Shown piece after piece: positions 35,313-45,791 of a stretch of DNA of 64,000 nt. Numbering within the stretch: the stretch's first letter is position 1; each line of letters opens with the position of its first letter. The stretch is from Microvelia longipes (lineage: Eukaryota; Arthropoda; Insecta; Hemiptera; Veliidae). A model generated the notes under the pieces. The model was not told the DNA's origin and did no database searches. It worked only from the letters and a program-made list of their open reading frames with translations. The DNA lies in NCBI GenBank assembly GCA_018340805.1, contig JACMZG010001914.1, positions 14,866,504 through 14,930,503 of the forward strand. The letters run 5' to 3'. A program made the position numbers and the translations under genes.

Positions 35313-36461
35313 TGAGGATTCATAACATGAAACTTTCAAACCAGGTTTTATAAAATTTACATAAAAAACGACTAAGAAAGTTTCAAGAAGTTGTTATTAA
35401 GACAAACCTATTTTGCGTTATCTGAGAAAAATGATTAGATATCTTGAAGAATTGTTTTGAATTCGACCAATCCAATTTGAGTTATCCGAATTCTGATTGT
35501 ATAAGTAACTCTAGTTTTGAGTAAATCTTTGTTTTACGTGTTGCTTTAAATTTTGGTCGTGACCTACACAACATAGCCCTACCTCGAAAAAATAATTTCT
35601 GATAACACGCGAATGCAATTTTTCTATGTGGAAATCTTGATATAGGGTCCCTTATTGTCTCTGATTATATATTGTATGATAAAATTAAAATTAAAGGGGG
35701 TACTTCCGTACATTCCCTCTTAAAGGATCCCCTGCAATCTTCCTCAACACTTCATTCACCCAATTTATCATCCTTTCAAATCATCACTTTTTAACACTTT
35801 AATCACTTTAAAACATTTTAGATTTGTATTATTTATACATGTTTTTCATCTCTTATAGTTTTATCATAGAGTGTAGTGCACGGCAAAAGACAAGGCAATG
35901 ACAGAATTACCCTTGCCATCCATCACTCTTTTTCATTTGGAGGTTTATCACCATTTTATTTATAACGCGAAATTTCTAAAGTTTTCAAAAACAGACGCAT
36001 GTACAACTTTCAATATGAAATTTAGGAACGCCGCTTAATGCCAGCAGTCTTTATAGACTGCTGACCTCTTTAATCAAATGACGACAAAAGAAATTAAAGT
36101 TTCGTACTCGGAAATACTAGTGCTGAATGGTCAACCTATTAGACTATTCAACTATTAGGTACTACCGCTATCATAGAGCATATTATATATTCAGGAAACA
36201 CATATTTAATACAGGAAACTCCTCAAAGATTTGACATAGTCTTTGCACTTTGATATTTGGCTACGAAGGTAGTGGTATTCTTCTTCTCCTGCTACCGATC
36301 TTTTAAAAGACTAAACTAATGTAAGATAAATTGGTTCTTCAAGGGTTAAAGTTTGTATTTACATTGGTAAGGTGTGTCATATCCATTGCTGGTTTATTTG
36401 TTTACGCCGTATGATATTATCAACAATAATATTATTGCACCCGATAGCATTAGTTTTTGCT

Positions 36462-36757
36462 GTAATAGACCAAGAGCCCAGGGGTGTTTTGTTTATAAAC
36501 AGTGTAATGGCTGGAACCGTTCTCAATTTTTCGTAAATACCTTCCTGAACAAGGATCTGCAATTCTGCCGCCTCGTATCGGATGGGTGTCCCAGGCAGAA
36601 CGCACTTTAGGGGTCAAAGGTTCTGCCTGGGACACCCATCCGATACGAGTCTGCAGAATTGCAGATCCTAGTTCAGGAAGGTATTTACGAAAAACTGACA
36701 CCGGTTCCAGCCATTACACTTTTTATTAACAAAACAACCCTGGGCTCTTGGTTTATA
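36462..36757. mobile_element. Long palindromic foldback element, family P copy 1
   Basis: The outer arms start agaccaagagcccagggg and end with its complement. The inner 29-bp arms (36572-36600 and 36621-36649) are perfectly complementary around a 20-base loop. There are no credible genes; frames on both strands mirror each other. Confidence 0.8.
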
Positions 36758-36780
36758 AGAAACACCACAGAATAGTTGAG

Positions 36781-37004
36781 GACCATAAAATAGTGCCTCA
36801 CTGTACTTTCTAGTGAGATAGCCTACAGCCTCATTACCTACAATACCTTGATGTCATGGTACCCAAATAAGAGCGGCATCATTTGTTTTAGCCAGTTTTT
36901 GAGATTTTTGACTCCTCTACACAAATTTTAATAAATGATTTTCATCAATGAAAATATTTAGAGCCTAGAGTGTAGAGCTGCTTGGCTGTCAGATAAGAGA
37001 CATA
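36781..37004 (-). pseudogene. LINE RNase H fragment, split by a mariner insertion
   Basis: On the minus strand the sequence reads LSDSQAALHS at the right end and then, with frameshifts, WVPWHQGIVGNEAVGYLTRK. These are the RNase H active-site region (Asp in SDSQAAL) and the WVPGHxGIxGNE motif found in many non-LTR retrotransposons. The reading frame is broken by several indels. Upstream sequence of the same frame continues on the other side of the mariner, at 37842-37880. Confidence 0.7.
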
Positions 37005-37040
37005 CGAGGTCTGTCCTATAAATACGTATTAAAAAAATCA

Positions 37041-37690
37041 TTAACATTTTATTTTACAATTAATCATCAAATAACATTTTACATTTAGGAAACAAAAAAA
37101 AGTCACACGGTGCCAAATCAGGTGAATATGGTGGCTGGTCAGTGACTGTGATCGAGTTGCGCGCCAAAAATTCGCGTACAACCAATGACGTGCGATGGAG
37201 CGTTGTCGTGATGAAGGATCCAAAGTTTTTCGCGAGCCAATTTCGGGCGGACTTGAGCAACCCGTGCTTGTAGGTAACTGTGTATTTTACACAAATTTAG
37301 TTCATACGCCATTCTAACTGTCGATCGACAATTTTTGAAGACAATTGATCGAACACGATCCACATTTTCGTCAGAAGACGAAGTGGTGGGGCGTTCGGGG
37401 CGAGGGTCATCCTTGAAGTCTTCTCGTCGTTCTCTAAACCGCTTTAACCACTTGTGGACCTCTGGTTCCTTCAAGGCATCTTCTCCGTACACTATCACTA
37501 ATGCTTCATGAATTTCCCAGATGTAGCATCGCATTTTGCTAGTTACATTTCCTTGGTGTATCTCACACAATTATATTGCTTCATGAATTTCTCGACCGTT
37601 CTTGCCGAGTTTAGCAAGAAATTTGATATTGATACGCTGGTGATCAGTAAGAGAGATTTCCATGCCGACGAGTTATTAAGAAAGGGGTCG
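37041..37690 (-). pseudogene. Mariner transposase remnant
   Basis: The N-terminal part reads TDHQRINIKFLAKLGKNGRE (37660-37590), then, past the 60-bp insertion, GEDALKEPEVHKWLKRFRE and DDPRPERPTTSSSDENVDRV, the helix-turn-helix DNA-binding region. A deletion then joins it to VRPKLAREKLWILHHDNAPSH, where the second catalytic Asp is seen. After a frameshift follow VVREFLARNSITV and YSPDLAPCDFFLFPK with the third Asp. The first catalytic Asp region is missing, so the protein cannot be active. The apparent start MCEIHQGNVTSK comes from the inserted repeat, not from the transposase. Confidence 0.88.
37517..37576. repeat. 60-bp family Q insertion with 15-bp target duplication
   Basis: The sequence from ccagatgtagcatcgc to cacaattatat is flanked by identical tgcttcatgaatttc (37502-37516 and 37577-37591). 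Removing one copy and the insert restores the mariner reading (NGREIHEA). Confidence 0.8.
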
Positions 37691-38145
37691 GACCAACTAA
37701 CTGATGACTCATGAGGCGCTGTCCATCTAGCTCAGGCTTGCTTGGGTTGTTCGTGGTGTGGGAAGCTCACTGTCTCGTCTCTCCAATTCCTGCTAAGATC
37801 TAAATAATTATTCTATACGTATTTATGGGACAGACCTCTTACTTATATAATTCCAATCTATATTAATAAATACTAATCTAGATGGTTTTTTTCAGGATTT
37901 ATTACTCCAAACTTTCAAACGAGGTAAGAATAAAATTAAACATGTACAATTATTTCTCACTTCAAGAAAATAATTAGCAAACCTGAATGTCAGAAGGTAG
38001 TAGTAGTCAAAATGTGGGGAGGTCACTTAGTTGAGCCCTTCTTGCCAACCGTGATTCCTTAGTCTAAACCCCCCTTTACCAAGAGTCTCTTGGGAAGGTT
38101 GATATATTAAAGAATATATCAATATATATCATTGTAGGAGCGAAC

Positions 38146-38325
38146 TCAGAAAAGAGACCAACGCCAAATACGAGTATGGAGAGGAGTATAAATCTCACAC
38201 TCAGCAAGCAGGTGAAAGGCTGTCTCCTCGTAATGCCCACACACGGGAACGTTAGCCTCTGATTTTATTCCTAAAGTGTTAAAATGTTTATTTAACCGAC
38301 AGTAGCCAGTCAGGACTAACTGTCT
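38146..38325 (-). pseudogene. LINE RNase H C-terminal fragment
   Basis: This 60-codon open stretch on the minus strand reads RQLVLTGYCRLNKHFNTLGI, then VPVCGHYEETAFHLLAEC and a stop after IWRWSLF. The LTGHxxLxxHLxxLG and CxxCxxxxEtxxHLLxEC pattern closes the RNase H/zinc-knuckle end of many insect non-LTR retrotransposons. It is not collinear with the fragment at 36781-37004 (the order is reversed), so it comes from another copy or a rearrangement. Confidence 0.75.
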
Positions 38326-38344
38326 AACTAGGTATCTTAGATAG

Positions 38345-39505
38345 GTCGATTAGGTAAATTAGAAACCTTAGATAGGTCTATGAGGTAAATTAGAAAATGT
38401 GTAAGTCTGAAAAGTTGGTCTTTAAAACCAATTGGTGCTTGTCTGCAACCAGCAAAGGCATGCCAATTAAGTTTTAAGGTATAAGAAGGGCACATTGATG
38501 TCGCGAGATGTTTGATTGCGTGGGGAGGGGTTTTATTCCACAGCTAAGATACGATAGCATCGATACGTATTTTTACAGATCATTGCTTGCAACTGATTGT
38601 ATTATTTTTCTAGCAACTTCGTAAAATAAATTAAAAAAGCGTATACTAAAATAAACTAAGGCACTTGTTAGTACTCCAAGTCATTAATAGTAATGGATTA
38701 AGCATGTCAAGTTGTTGCATGTTTTTAATTCTTTACTATATCATGACTTGTAGATGTGGTCTTTGTAAAGTTTATTCACTTTATTAATAGTAATCGAAGT
38801 ATGTATGTCAATCATTAGCTTGTATACTAAGCACTCGAAAAGCTAGACTACTAATATGGTTACTAAAAATATAACTTCATTCGAATGTTTCAAGAACGTC
38901 TTAAATCCTTTCTATTTTCAAGCTTACATTTTATATATTGGTAGCTGTCATAGTTTTGTAATATTGCAAATTACGTATTTTTCCTATTTTTTTCTTCTTT
39001 GTACGCCCTTTTAAATATATTGCTATTACACAATGAGCATTCTCTCCCACACGCTCACTCGAATAGGAATTAAACTCATTTCGTTTAGGTTTTAACCTTT
39101 TTGTATTTATAGGGATTAAAATTGGGGTTAGAGTTTTAAAGAGAAATGAAAGATTTAACAGCTTGGGCCGTTTTATGTTTTTCATTAAAGGACAAAATGT
39201 CACAGTAAAGGTTTCGGTATACAAAGTATAAACTTGGTATGTGAAATGAGCATACGTAGCAGATAAAGGGTGTTACAAATACAAACAACAATAAAAAATT
39301 GTATAATAGATATTTCGGAAACTTCCTTAACCTTATGGGGCCTGGTAAGCTCGTTCTCTGAGTATTAATATGACCTAATTTATATTAAAATATGTCTTCA
39401 GACTTGCTAGTCATTAAAAATTCGCTTTATTCCGAGAGATACCACTTCCATGTGCAGACTTCCCTCGATATTACGTAACACTGTTGATCCATCCGAAAAC
39501 AAATC
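38345..39505. other. No supported gene
   Basis: A minus-strand frame of 97 codons (39224-38931, with SERVGENAHCVIAIYLKGRT) is the only longer one. It has no domain or regulatory context, and is possibly LINE-derived because LINE pieces lie to the left. Confidence 0.3.
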
Positions 39506-39508
39506 GAA

Positions 39509-40072
39509 CGAGGTTAATGACACATAACTTGCCATTTCTAACAAGGTGTAATGACACATAATTGCAATTTCATTAATGACACATAATTTGCAATGTCATT
39601 ACAAGGTGTAACGACACTTAACTTGCAATGTCATTACAAGGTGTAATGACACATATAACTTGCAATTTCATTATTAGGTGTAATGGCACATAAATTGAAA
39701 TTTCATTACAAGGTGTAATGACACTTAACTGCAATTTCATTATAAGTTACGGTGGTACTGCCCATATAACTAAATTTCATTACAAGGTTGTAATACACAT
39801 AACTGCAATTTCATTACAAGTGTACTGCACATAACTGCAATTTCATTACAAGATGTAGTGACGCATAACTTGCAATCTCATTACAAGGCGTAATGACACA
39901 TAACTTGCAATTTCATTACAAGGACATTTCATTACAAGTGTATGCACATAACTTGCAATTTCATTACAAGATGCAGTGACGCATAACTTGCAATCTCATT
40001 ACAAGGTGTAATGGCACATAACTTGCAATTTCATTACATGGTGTCGACACATAACATGCAATGTCATTACAA
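39509..40072. repeat. 35-bp satellite array, about 15 irregular units
   Basis: The unit is acataacttgcaatttcatt followed by acaaggtgtaatgac. Many units have small deletions (tgtaatgacacataa shortened to tgtatgcacataa), which may be real or assembly errors. It directly precedes a 5S-containing repeat copy. Confidence 0.9.
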
Positions 40073-40074
40073 AG

Positions 40075-40680
40075 AATGCAACAAAAGTATTGAGTTTACA
40101 AACAAATCTGAAACCAGGATGGTCACTGAAATTATCTTTTTAAGGTGTTTTAAGACCTCCAGAGTGGGTTTCACATAGTTGTCTGTCTGTAAAACGCTGT
40201 ATGTGTGTGTATCTGTTCGTATATCCCAGTGTATTTATACTAGAGAGTTAAAACTTGGTATACAAATCAATTTGTAAGTCTAGTTGAGCTATCCGGAAAA
40301 TAATTTCGAAAATCCATAGAACGCGGAAAAATTTGTTGATCGTTTTGAGATTTAGCTTACATGTTGCCATACATAAGACCAACTTATGTTCCAAGTTTCA
40401 TCACAATATCAGGGTTAGTTCAAGTTTCATCGAATATCGTGTATATTTTTTTGTAAAAAAAATTGGAAGAAAATTTAATTGAGCTAAAATTTGAAATAAG
40501 ACTAATATTTTATACAAATATTTACGTAATGCATAAGTATACTACGTTTAGTTTAATATGGCGAGCGAAGCGAGGCCAAAGACGTGTTGCCTTATAAATT
40601 TGACGAATAGAAGAATATTCTGAGGACGACTGAAGCGAGAAGTAGGGAGGATCAGTGAAGATACCCGATAATTTTTCATT
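40075..40680 (+). repeat. 5S-containing repeat, 5S part deleted
   Basis: It has the left end, aaaccaggatggtcac, gtctgtctg, ctatccggaaaataattt, then gcgagcgaagcgagg (40559) and ctgaggacgactgaagcgag (40619). The 5S-like segment and final T-run are missing or decayed. Confidence 0.7.
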
Positions 40681-40689
40681 TTTATTTAT

Positions 40690-42140
40690 GATTTTCACAT
40701 AATACTTTCTTTTCGATTTATACTTTTCCAGTTATCTTTTAGAATTTTTCGAAGAAATGAAAATACTTTTGTATTTTATGAGCATGTTTATTTTATAGCT
40801 GTTAATCTTAATTTCTCTGCAAAACATTTTTTCCACTCACAAAAGCTTAGGTTCTATAATGTCCTTTTATGCAGCAAAACGTTCACACTATTAATTTAAA
40901 GAACATTAAATTTTACATTAAATCAATAACAATAAGTCATATTATGATATTAATCAAGACAAAGTTATACTACTCATTATCCCGGTATCTTATTACTTAT
41001 ACTCATAATTGAATTATTTAAAAAAATTCGCTTGAGATAAACTAAAGCACACAAAATGGAATTATAAATTATTTTATAAGACTTTCCTTTCTAATAAAAT
41101 ATTTGTTGTTGTTTCTTTTTCAAAATTTACCTCAGTTTTCTTTTCATCCTAGGAAAGATTCAACTTTATTTTCTTTTATTATATTGATTGCATCTTTTTT
41201 TCTTGCGAATTAAGGGCGTAACCGTAATAAGACATATCTCTTCTTTTATTTACTTTTTCTTCAATAATGATAAAAAGGACATTGAAGAAATGAAAAAAAG
41301 ATTGATAGAGCTGAAGAAAAAGAGAGAATAATATAAAACAATAACTTAATAATATAATATATATTTCTTATTATTATTTAAATAAGAAGACATAATAGGT
41401 ATTTATAAAAAATTAAGGAAAATTTTAATGATACTTTTGCATCTTTGTAACTTAAACTTATATTTTAAAATTATTTATTTTATTTTAAGATTTCTTTTCA
41501 CAATTTAGTATACACTTGTTTAATAATTTCATTTTATGAAATATCTAATATTAAATAAATCTTAATGTTGAAAATGTCTGAGAATTCATGATAATGTTTT
41601 GTTTGTTTGATAATATTTTTTATTTATATTAGAAAATAATTTTTGTTTTTCTTTTTCCCTTGTTGCGTTTATTTTAACTCTAAAACTTTATGAAATATTT
41701 TAGAATTCAGAGATTGGCTTTTAAATAATTTTCGTATATTTTGACTTTAAATGATTTTACTAAAAAAATACACAATTTACTTTTTTTCTACGTTTTTACT
41801 CTGAAATACACTTTTTTTTACTTAAATGTATAATTAATTGTTATATACACAATAAAAGCGCAAAAGAATTTTCCTGCCAAAAATACAATGGTTAATTTAT
41901 TAAAAGTGAAATTTGTTTCTCTGACGTCCATTAAAATTTACCGCTGAATTTTTGTGAACTTTCTTTTCCACTTAATTGCTTTTCTTAGCTTTTCTTGGTT
42001 AAACAAGAATTTCACAACTCTCTTTATTTATATAGTTCGTCAAATTAATCATCTTAAATCTCTCTGCCACCCAGTCCGAGGTTAGTTAAGTTCTATATTC
42101 TTAGTTAATGACGTAGAATTCTGTAATTATGTATTATGTA
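40690..42140. other. AT-rich stretch, nothing recognised
   Basis: No exon, RNA gene or repeat family seen elsewhere in the window was found. The same is true of 42850-44100, 48840-49420 and 51570-52340. Confidence 0.4.
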
Positions 42141-42146
42141 CATATA

Positions 42147-42167
42147 TTTATATATATATATATATAA

Positions 42168-42205
<38 letters not shown>

Positions 42206-42223
42206 ATATATATAAATATATCT
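42147..42223. repeat. TA microsatellite
   Basis: (TA)n with phase shifts, about 77 bp, followed after 46 bases by a poly-C run (42269-42280). Confidence 0.9.
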
Positions 42224-42619
42224 GGATAATATTTTGGTTTTCTGGCAACTAAACGAAAAGAATTTATACCCCCCCCCCCTCCGTCATCCAACAGCTCATA
42301 AGCGCAATTTTTGTGGTAAATACGCTAAAATTATAAAATTATGTTTTTAAAGGTATGTCTCGTGGAAGGATTGGAGTTGGATTAGGTGGGGTTTCTCCTG
42401 ATTAAAAATGTTCCACACAGTCAATCTAAATATTCCACACACTTCCAGACATGTACTCAAACTTACACTCATTAACATTCTCACAAAAGTGAAATAATAA
42501 TAATTAAAATATAAAAAATAATTTATATTACAATAATGTACAATAAAAAATAAACATAAGTAAAAGAAAGAAAAACCGTATAAAGAATAAATGAAAAACA
42601 AATAAATAGATGTAAAAAA

Positions 42620-42830
42620 AAGGACAGTCAAAGAAATTCTGGCGCGAAGGAATTCGCTTGGCATGCGCAGTGGTCCGCAGGCCGGGCGAATTTCTTTTGG
42701 AATAACAATAATAAGTTTGGAATAATATAAGTGTTTCTGTGCTAAACAATCTATTTCTTGCTTAAGCTTTCGGTTTATTCTTTAAAACCTAATCAATCAC
42801 TCAATTATTAAGCACTGAATTTGACCGATT
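42620..42830 (+). repeat. Dispersed repeat family K, copy
   Basis: It has cgcagtggtccgcaggccgg, cgaatttcttttggaata, tgtgctaaacaatcta, ggtttattctttaaaacc and caattattaagcact. It matches 34365-34560 and the reverse of 22012-22290. Confidence 0.55.
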
Positions 42831-44106
42831 TTTGAAAATCTTGCTGACGCAGACCGGCTTATAGTCCAATCACTAACTTTGTTTGTTAGAATTAAAAAGA
42901 TTGAATAAGTTTTCCTTCAATGTTAAAACAATACAATTATTAGTATGCAAAGCCGACTAAAATGCAATTTAATCAAAAGTACTAAAAAAAATAATAAACA
43001 TAATTTTTACAAAATTTTACCTTGTCAATTTTATTGTTTTTTTAAAATTTATTTTATAATTTTTTTATCTATGATCAATCTGTGTGATGGATTGTAAGCC
43101 ATAAGTCAGCAGTTATGACTTTTAATAAGAACGCTAGAGTATACTTACATTCTTATAAAAAATCAAATAAAAACTACATCAAAGGAAACCAAAATATCGA
43201 TTAAATAATTTGTAGATAAGCTCGCCAAAAATAAACCAAATTCTAAAACTATGAAAAATCATTGAAGCATAAAATAGTTCATCGGTCTCAAGCTGCTTTC
43301 CGTTTAACTTCATATCTCAAATAAGGGCTACTTTTTCCTTTAACTACGATGACGTCACATTCTTATGTACATATACTAACCCGCATAACTTTTACCAAAT
43401 CCTCTGAACAATAATATAGCCTGGGTTTTCAACTAAAAGAAAAAACAAAAACAAAAGAGGTTTCATTGTTTACAAAATGTTTGCAGAAATTTCTAGTACT
43501 ACAATTTTATATTTAATTCTTTACTATGAATAAGATATCGTTAGACGTATTTAATATTTCGTTGTTATTAATGATAGTGTAAATATCCCTCTATATTTAA
43601 ACTCTGTGAAAGTGTTTTAAAGGCATTAAGTTTCTTGCAACATATTATGATTTATCGTTTATTGCTATTATTATTTTTAGGTTAGATACACTTTAGAGTA
43701 GTTTATAAAATGATAATCTAATTTTTTTATCTACGATAGAGGTGTTATTGTATGCAACACTTGCTTTAAAGAGAATATAAAAAATGTTTCTTCTTTGTTA
43801 TACAACAATAAATTTATTTACGGCGTAATAAATCATATTTTTGGTCATTTTGGACCGTTTTTAAGAATTTATTAAATACAATTTATAGATGTATTTGTTA
43901 AAAACATTAACTTCGGTTGTCTCTAGTGAACATTTATTATTTTGTTAATGCCATGGAGCCTTAGGTTTGAAGGTATATTTGATGTATGCTTAATGTACTT
44001 TTCTATAATTTCCTCAAATAAATATAATTGTTTTAGCGAAGTTTATCATAAAATGACGCTTATAAAATTGTTTTGATGACAAAAGCAGTGGGTAGTAAAA
44101 TACATA

Positions 44107-44124
44107 AATACATATATATAATAT

Positions 44125-44170
<46 letters not shown>
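44107..44170. repeat. TA microsatellite
   Basis: (TA)n with AA/TT interruptions, about 120 bases before the left LTR of the Gypsy element. Confidence 0.9.
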
Positions 44171-44173
<3 letters not shown>

Positions 44174-44293
44174 AGCGAAATTCATTATAATTGTACTTCT
44201 TATAATAAAATTCCATTTGTAAAACCTAAAAATTCTGATTGACATTTACTGAAAGATTAGAATGTTATTTCATAAGGATAATATCTGTCATAA

Positions 44294-44416
44294 TGTGGTA
44301 TCTCTATATAAAACTCGATTTTACTTTGTTTTGTTTTCATTTGAATTATGTCAATTTTATAAATATGATCTCGTTTGAATACAAGACTTGATATTAACTT
44401 TGTGTGAGTTATTTCA
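44294..44416 (+). repeat. Left LTR of Gypsy copy 1
   Basis: It is very short for an insect Gypsy element (123 bp). It shares tataaatatgatctcgtttg with the other two LTRs in the window. TATAAATA at about 44357 may be the promoter box. Confidence 0.8.
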
Positions 44417-44431
44417 TTGGACGAGAGAAAA

Positions 44432-44807
44432 ATGGTTAAAACTAGAGCTCAGCGAAAAGCTGAAAGAGACCGCTCAGACAACGTGCAGCCGAACAAACAG
44501 AGTTTATCAAACATTGTGAGTAAATTTAACTTTCCTTTATTCGACCCTTCTGACGAGAATGGAATACTACATACAGCGGTTTGAGCTGCAATTAGATCTC
44601 TATGACGTAGAATCAGATGATGATCGACGACATTCTTCTTGCCAAAGTAGGGAGTTCGTCTTTTAGATTTTTAGTTGATCATTTTCGACCGAAAAAATGT
44701 TAGAGATGTCAGGTACGAAGATGTTCTGGAGTCGTTAAATGAATACTACGGTAAAAAGGTATTCATTCTAGCTGAGCGTAGAGAGTTTTGTCAAACTTTT
44801 CGTCAGC
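44432..44807 (+). pseudogene. Gag N-terminal part, Gypsy copy 1 (frameshifted)
   Basis: It starts MVKTRAQRKAERDRSD after the primer-binding site. A stop and at least two frame changes follow before the capsid-like segment (RREFCQTFRQHGET) runs into the next frame at 44808. The breaks look like single-base losses. I leave them as they are. Confidence 0.75.
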
Positions 44808-45791
44808 ATGGCGAAACTATACCCCAATTTTGTTAATAACCTAAGAAAGCTAGCGGGACGTTGTGAGTTTGGGGAAACAATAGAGGAGAGGGTGCGAGAC
44901 CAGCTTGTAATAGGTATAAGTAACAAACAGTGGCAAGAAGAACTAATTAAACTATATCCTTCTAATGATGCTAAGTTGAAAGATGTCGAGGCTTCAGCAT
45001 CTCTGTTAGAACAAGCATCGTCTCAGAGCAAACGCTTGAGTGAGTTAAGTCAACACAAAGAAACAGAAAACTCAAACGTTCTAACAGTGAGCGACAACCT
45101 ATCCATTAGGAAATTAGTCCTTATAAAGGGGCGTGATTGTTTAGGTTGTGGATATCGGCTACATGCGAAGGGCATGCAGTGTCCAGCAAAACAAAAAGCG
45201 TGTGCTCTCTGTTCGGCTAGGGGACACTTTGCTAGAGCGTGTATAACGAAGGGGAGAGCTGTTGTTGAAGAGGGCAGCGGCTCGAATAAAACCAAAACTA
45301 GGAAGGTATTTGAGGAAGAACCTACGAACAAAAACTATGATCTACTTGACATAGACAGTCCTTCTTATGACAATAAACAACAATTGAGATCAATCGATGT
45401 AAACAATGTTGCTTCTACTAGCAAGGTAATGATCGAGGCACGTCTACAAGGTCACAAGGTTAACATGTTGTATGACTCTGGTGCAGCCGTATCTGTTATT
45501 GGAGTTGAGCTATGGAATCAAATAGGAAAGCCTAAGCTTCAACCAACACCTCAACTGAAAGCTTACTCAGATGTACCTTTAAAAACTTTAGGCAAATGTG
45601 ATGTTTCAGTAAAAGCTTTCAGTAAAACACTTGTGGTCCCGGTTAGGGTGGTTGAACACGACGAAGTGCCACTGTTTGGCTTAGATTGGATAATTGCGTT
45701 AAAATACCACTTCCGCCAGGATCGAAAGTCTGCCAAGTGCAGGATAATGTTGGAAGCCAGGGTGATGTTAACCAGACTGATGAGAGAGTAA
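44808..45791 (+). CDS. Gag C-terminus and protease, Gypsy copy 1
   Basis: This 327-codon open stretch holds the end of a Gag capsid region (residues 1-100). Two Cys-rich knuckles follow, the second a classical C-x2-C-x4-H-x4-C (CALCSARGHFARAC, 45202-45243), which binds RNA. The retropepsin motif comes next, with DSGAAVSVI at about residue 224 and a LFGLDW flap-side motif near residue 291. The methionine at 44808 is not the natural start; it lies inside gag after a frameshift. The frame ends shortly after the protease, and RT continues in an overlapping frame from 45686. Confidence 0.85.
   Translation: MAKLYPNFVNNLRKLAGRCEFGETIEERVRDQLVIGISNKQWQEELIKLYPSNDAKLKDVEASASLLEQASSQSKRLSELSQHKETENSNVLTVSDNLSIRKLVLIKGRDCLGCGYRLHAKGMQCPAKQKACALCSARGHFARACITKGRAVVEEGSGSNKTKTRKVFEEEPTNKNYDLLDIDSPSYDNKQQLRSIDVNNVASTSKVMIEARLQGHKVNMLYDSGAAVSVIGVELWNQIGKPKLQPTPQLKAYSDVPLKTLGKCDVSVKAFSKTLVVPVRVVEHDEVPLFGLDWIIALKYHFRQDRKSAKCRIMLEARVMLTRLMRE

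Larger units (their letters stand above)
37005..37839 (-). mobile_element. Deleted mariner-type transposon
   Basis: This 835-bp element has inverted ends gaggtctgtcctataaatac (left) and gtatttatgggacagacctc (right), and TA on both sides (37003-37004, 37840-37841), as expected for mariner. On the minus strand it encodes the transposase N-terminus and C-terminus but lacks about 150 residues of the catalytic core. A 60-bp repeat is inserted at 37517-37576. Confidence 0.88.

Noticed and set aside
37139..37570. Intact 143-residue mariner-related protein
   Set aside because: Its start comes from an inserted repeat and the catalytic core is deleted, so it is a remnant.
39509..40072. CRISPR-like array (regular repeats at 35 bp)
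   Set aside because: The whole unit repeats with no unique spacers, in an animal genome; it is a satellite.
42347..42749. Minus-strand frames of 105 and 73 codons
   Set aside because: They overlap each other, are Phe/Tyr-rich from AT-rich DNA, and cover the family K repeat.
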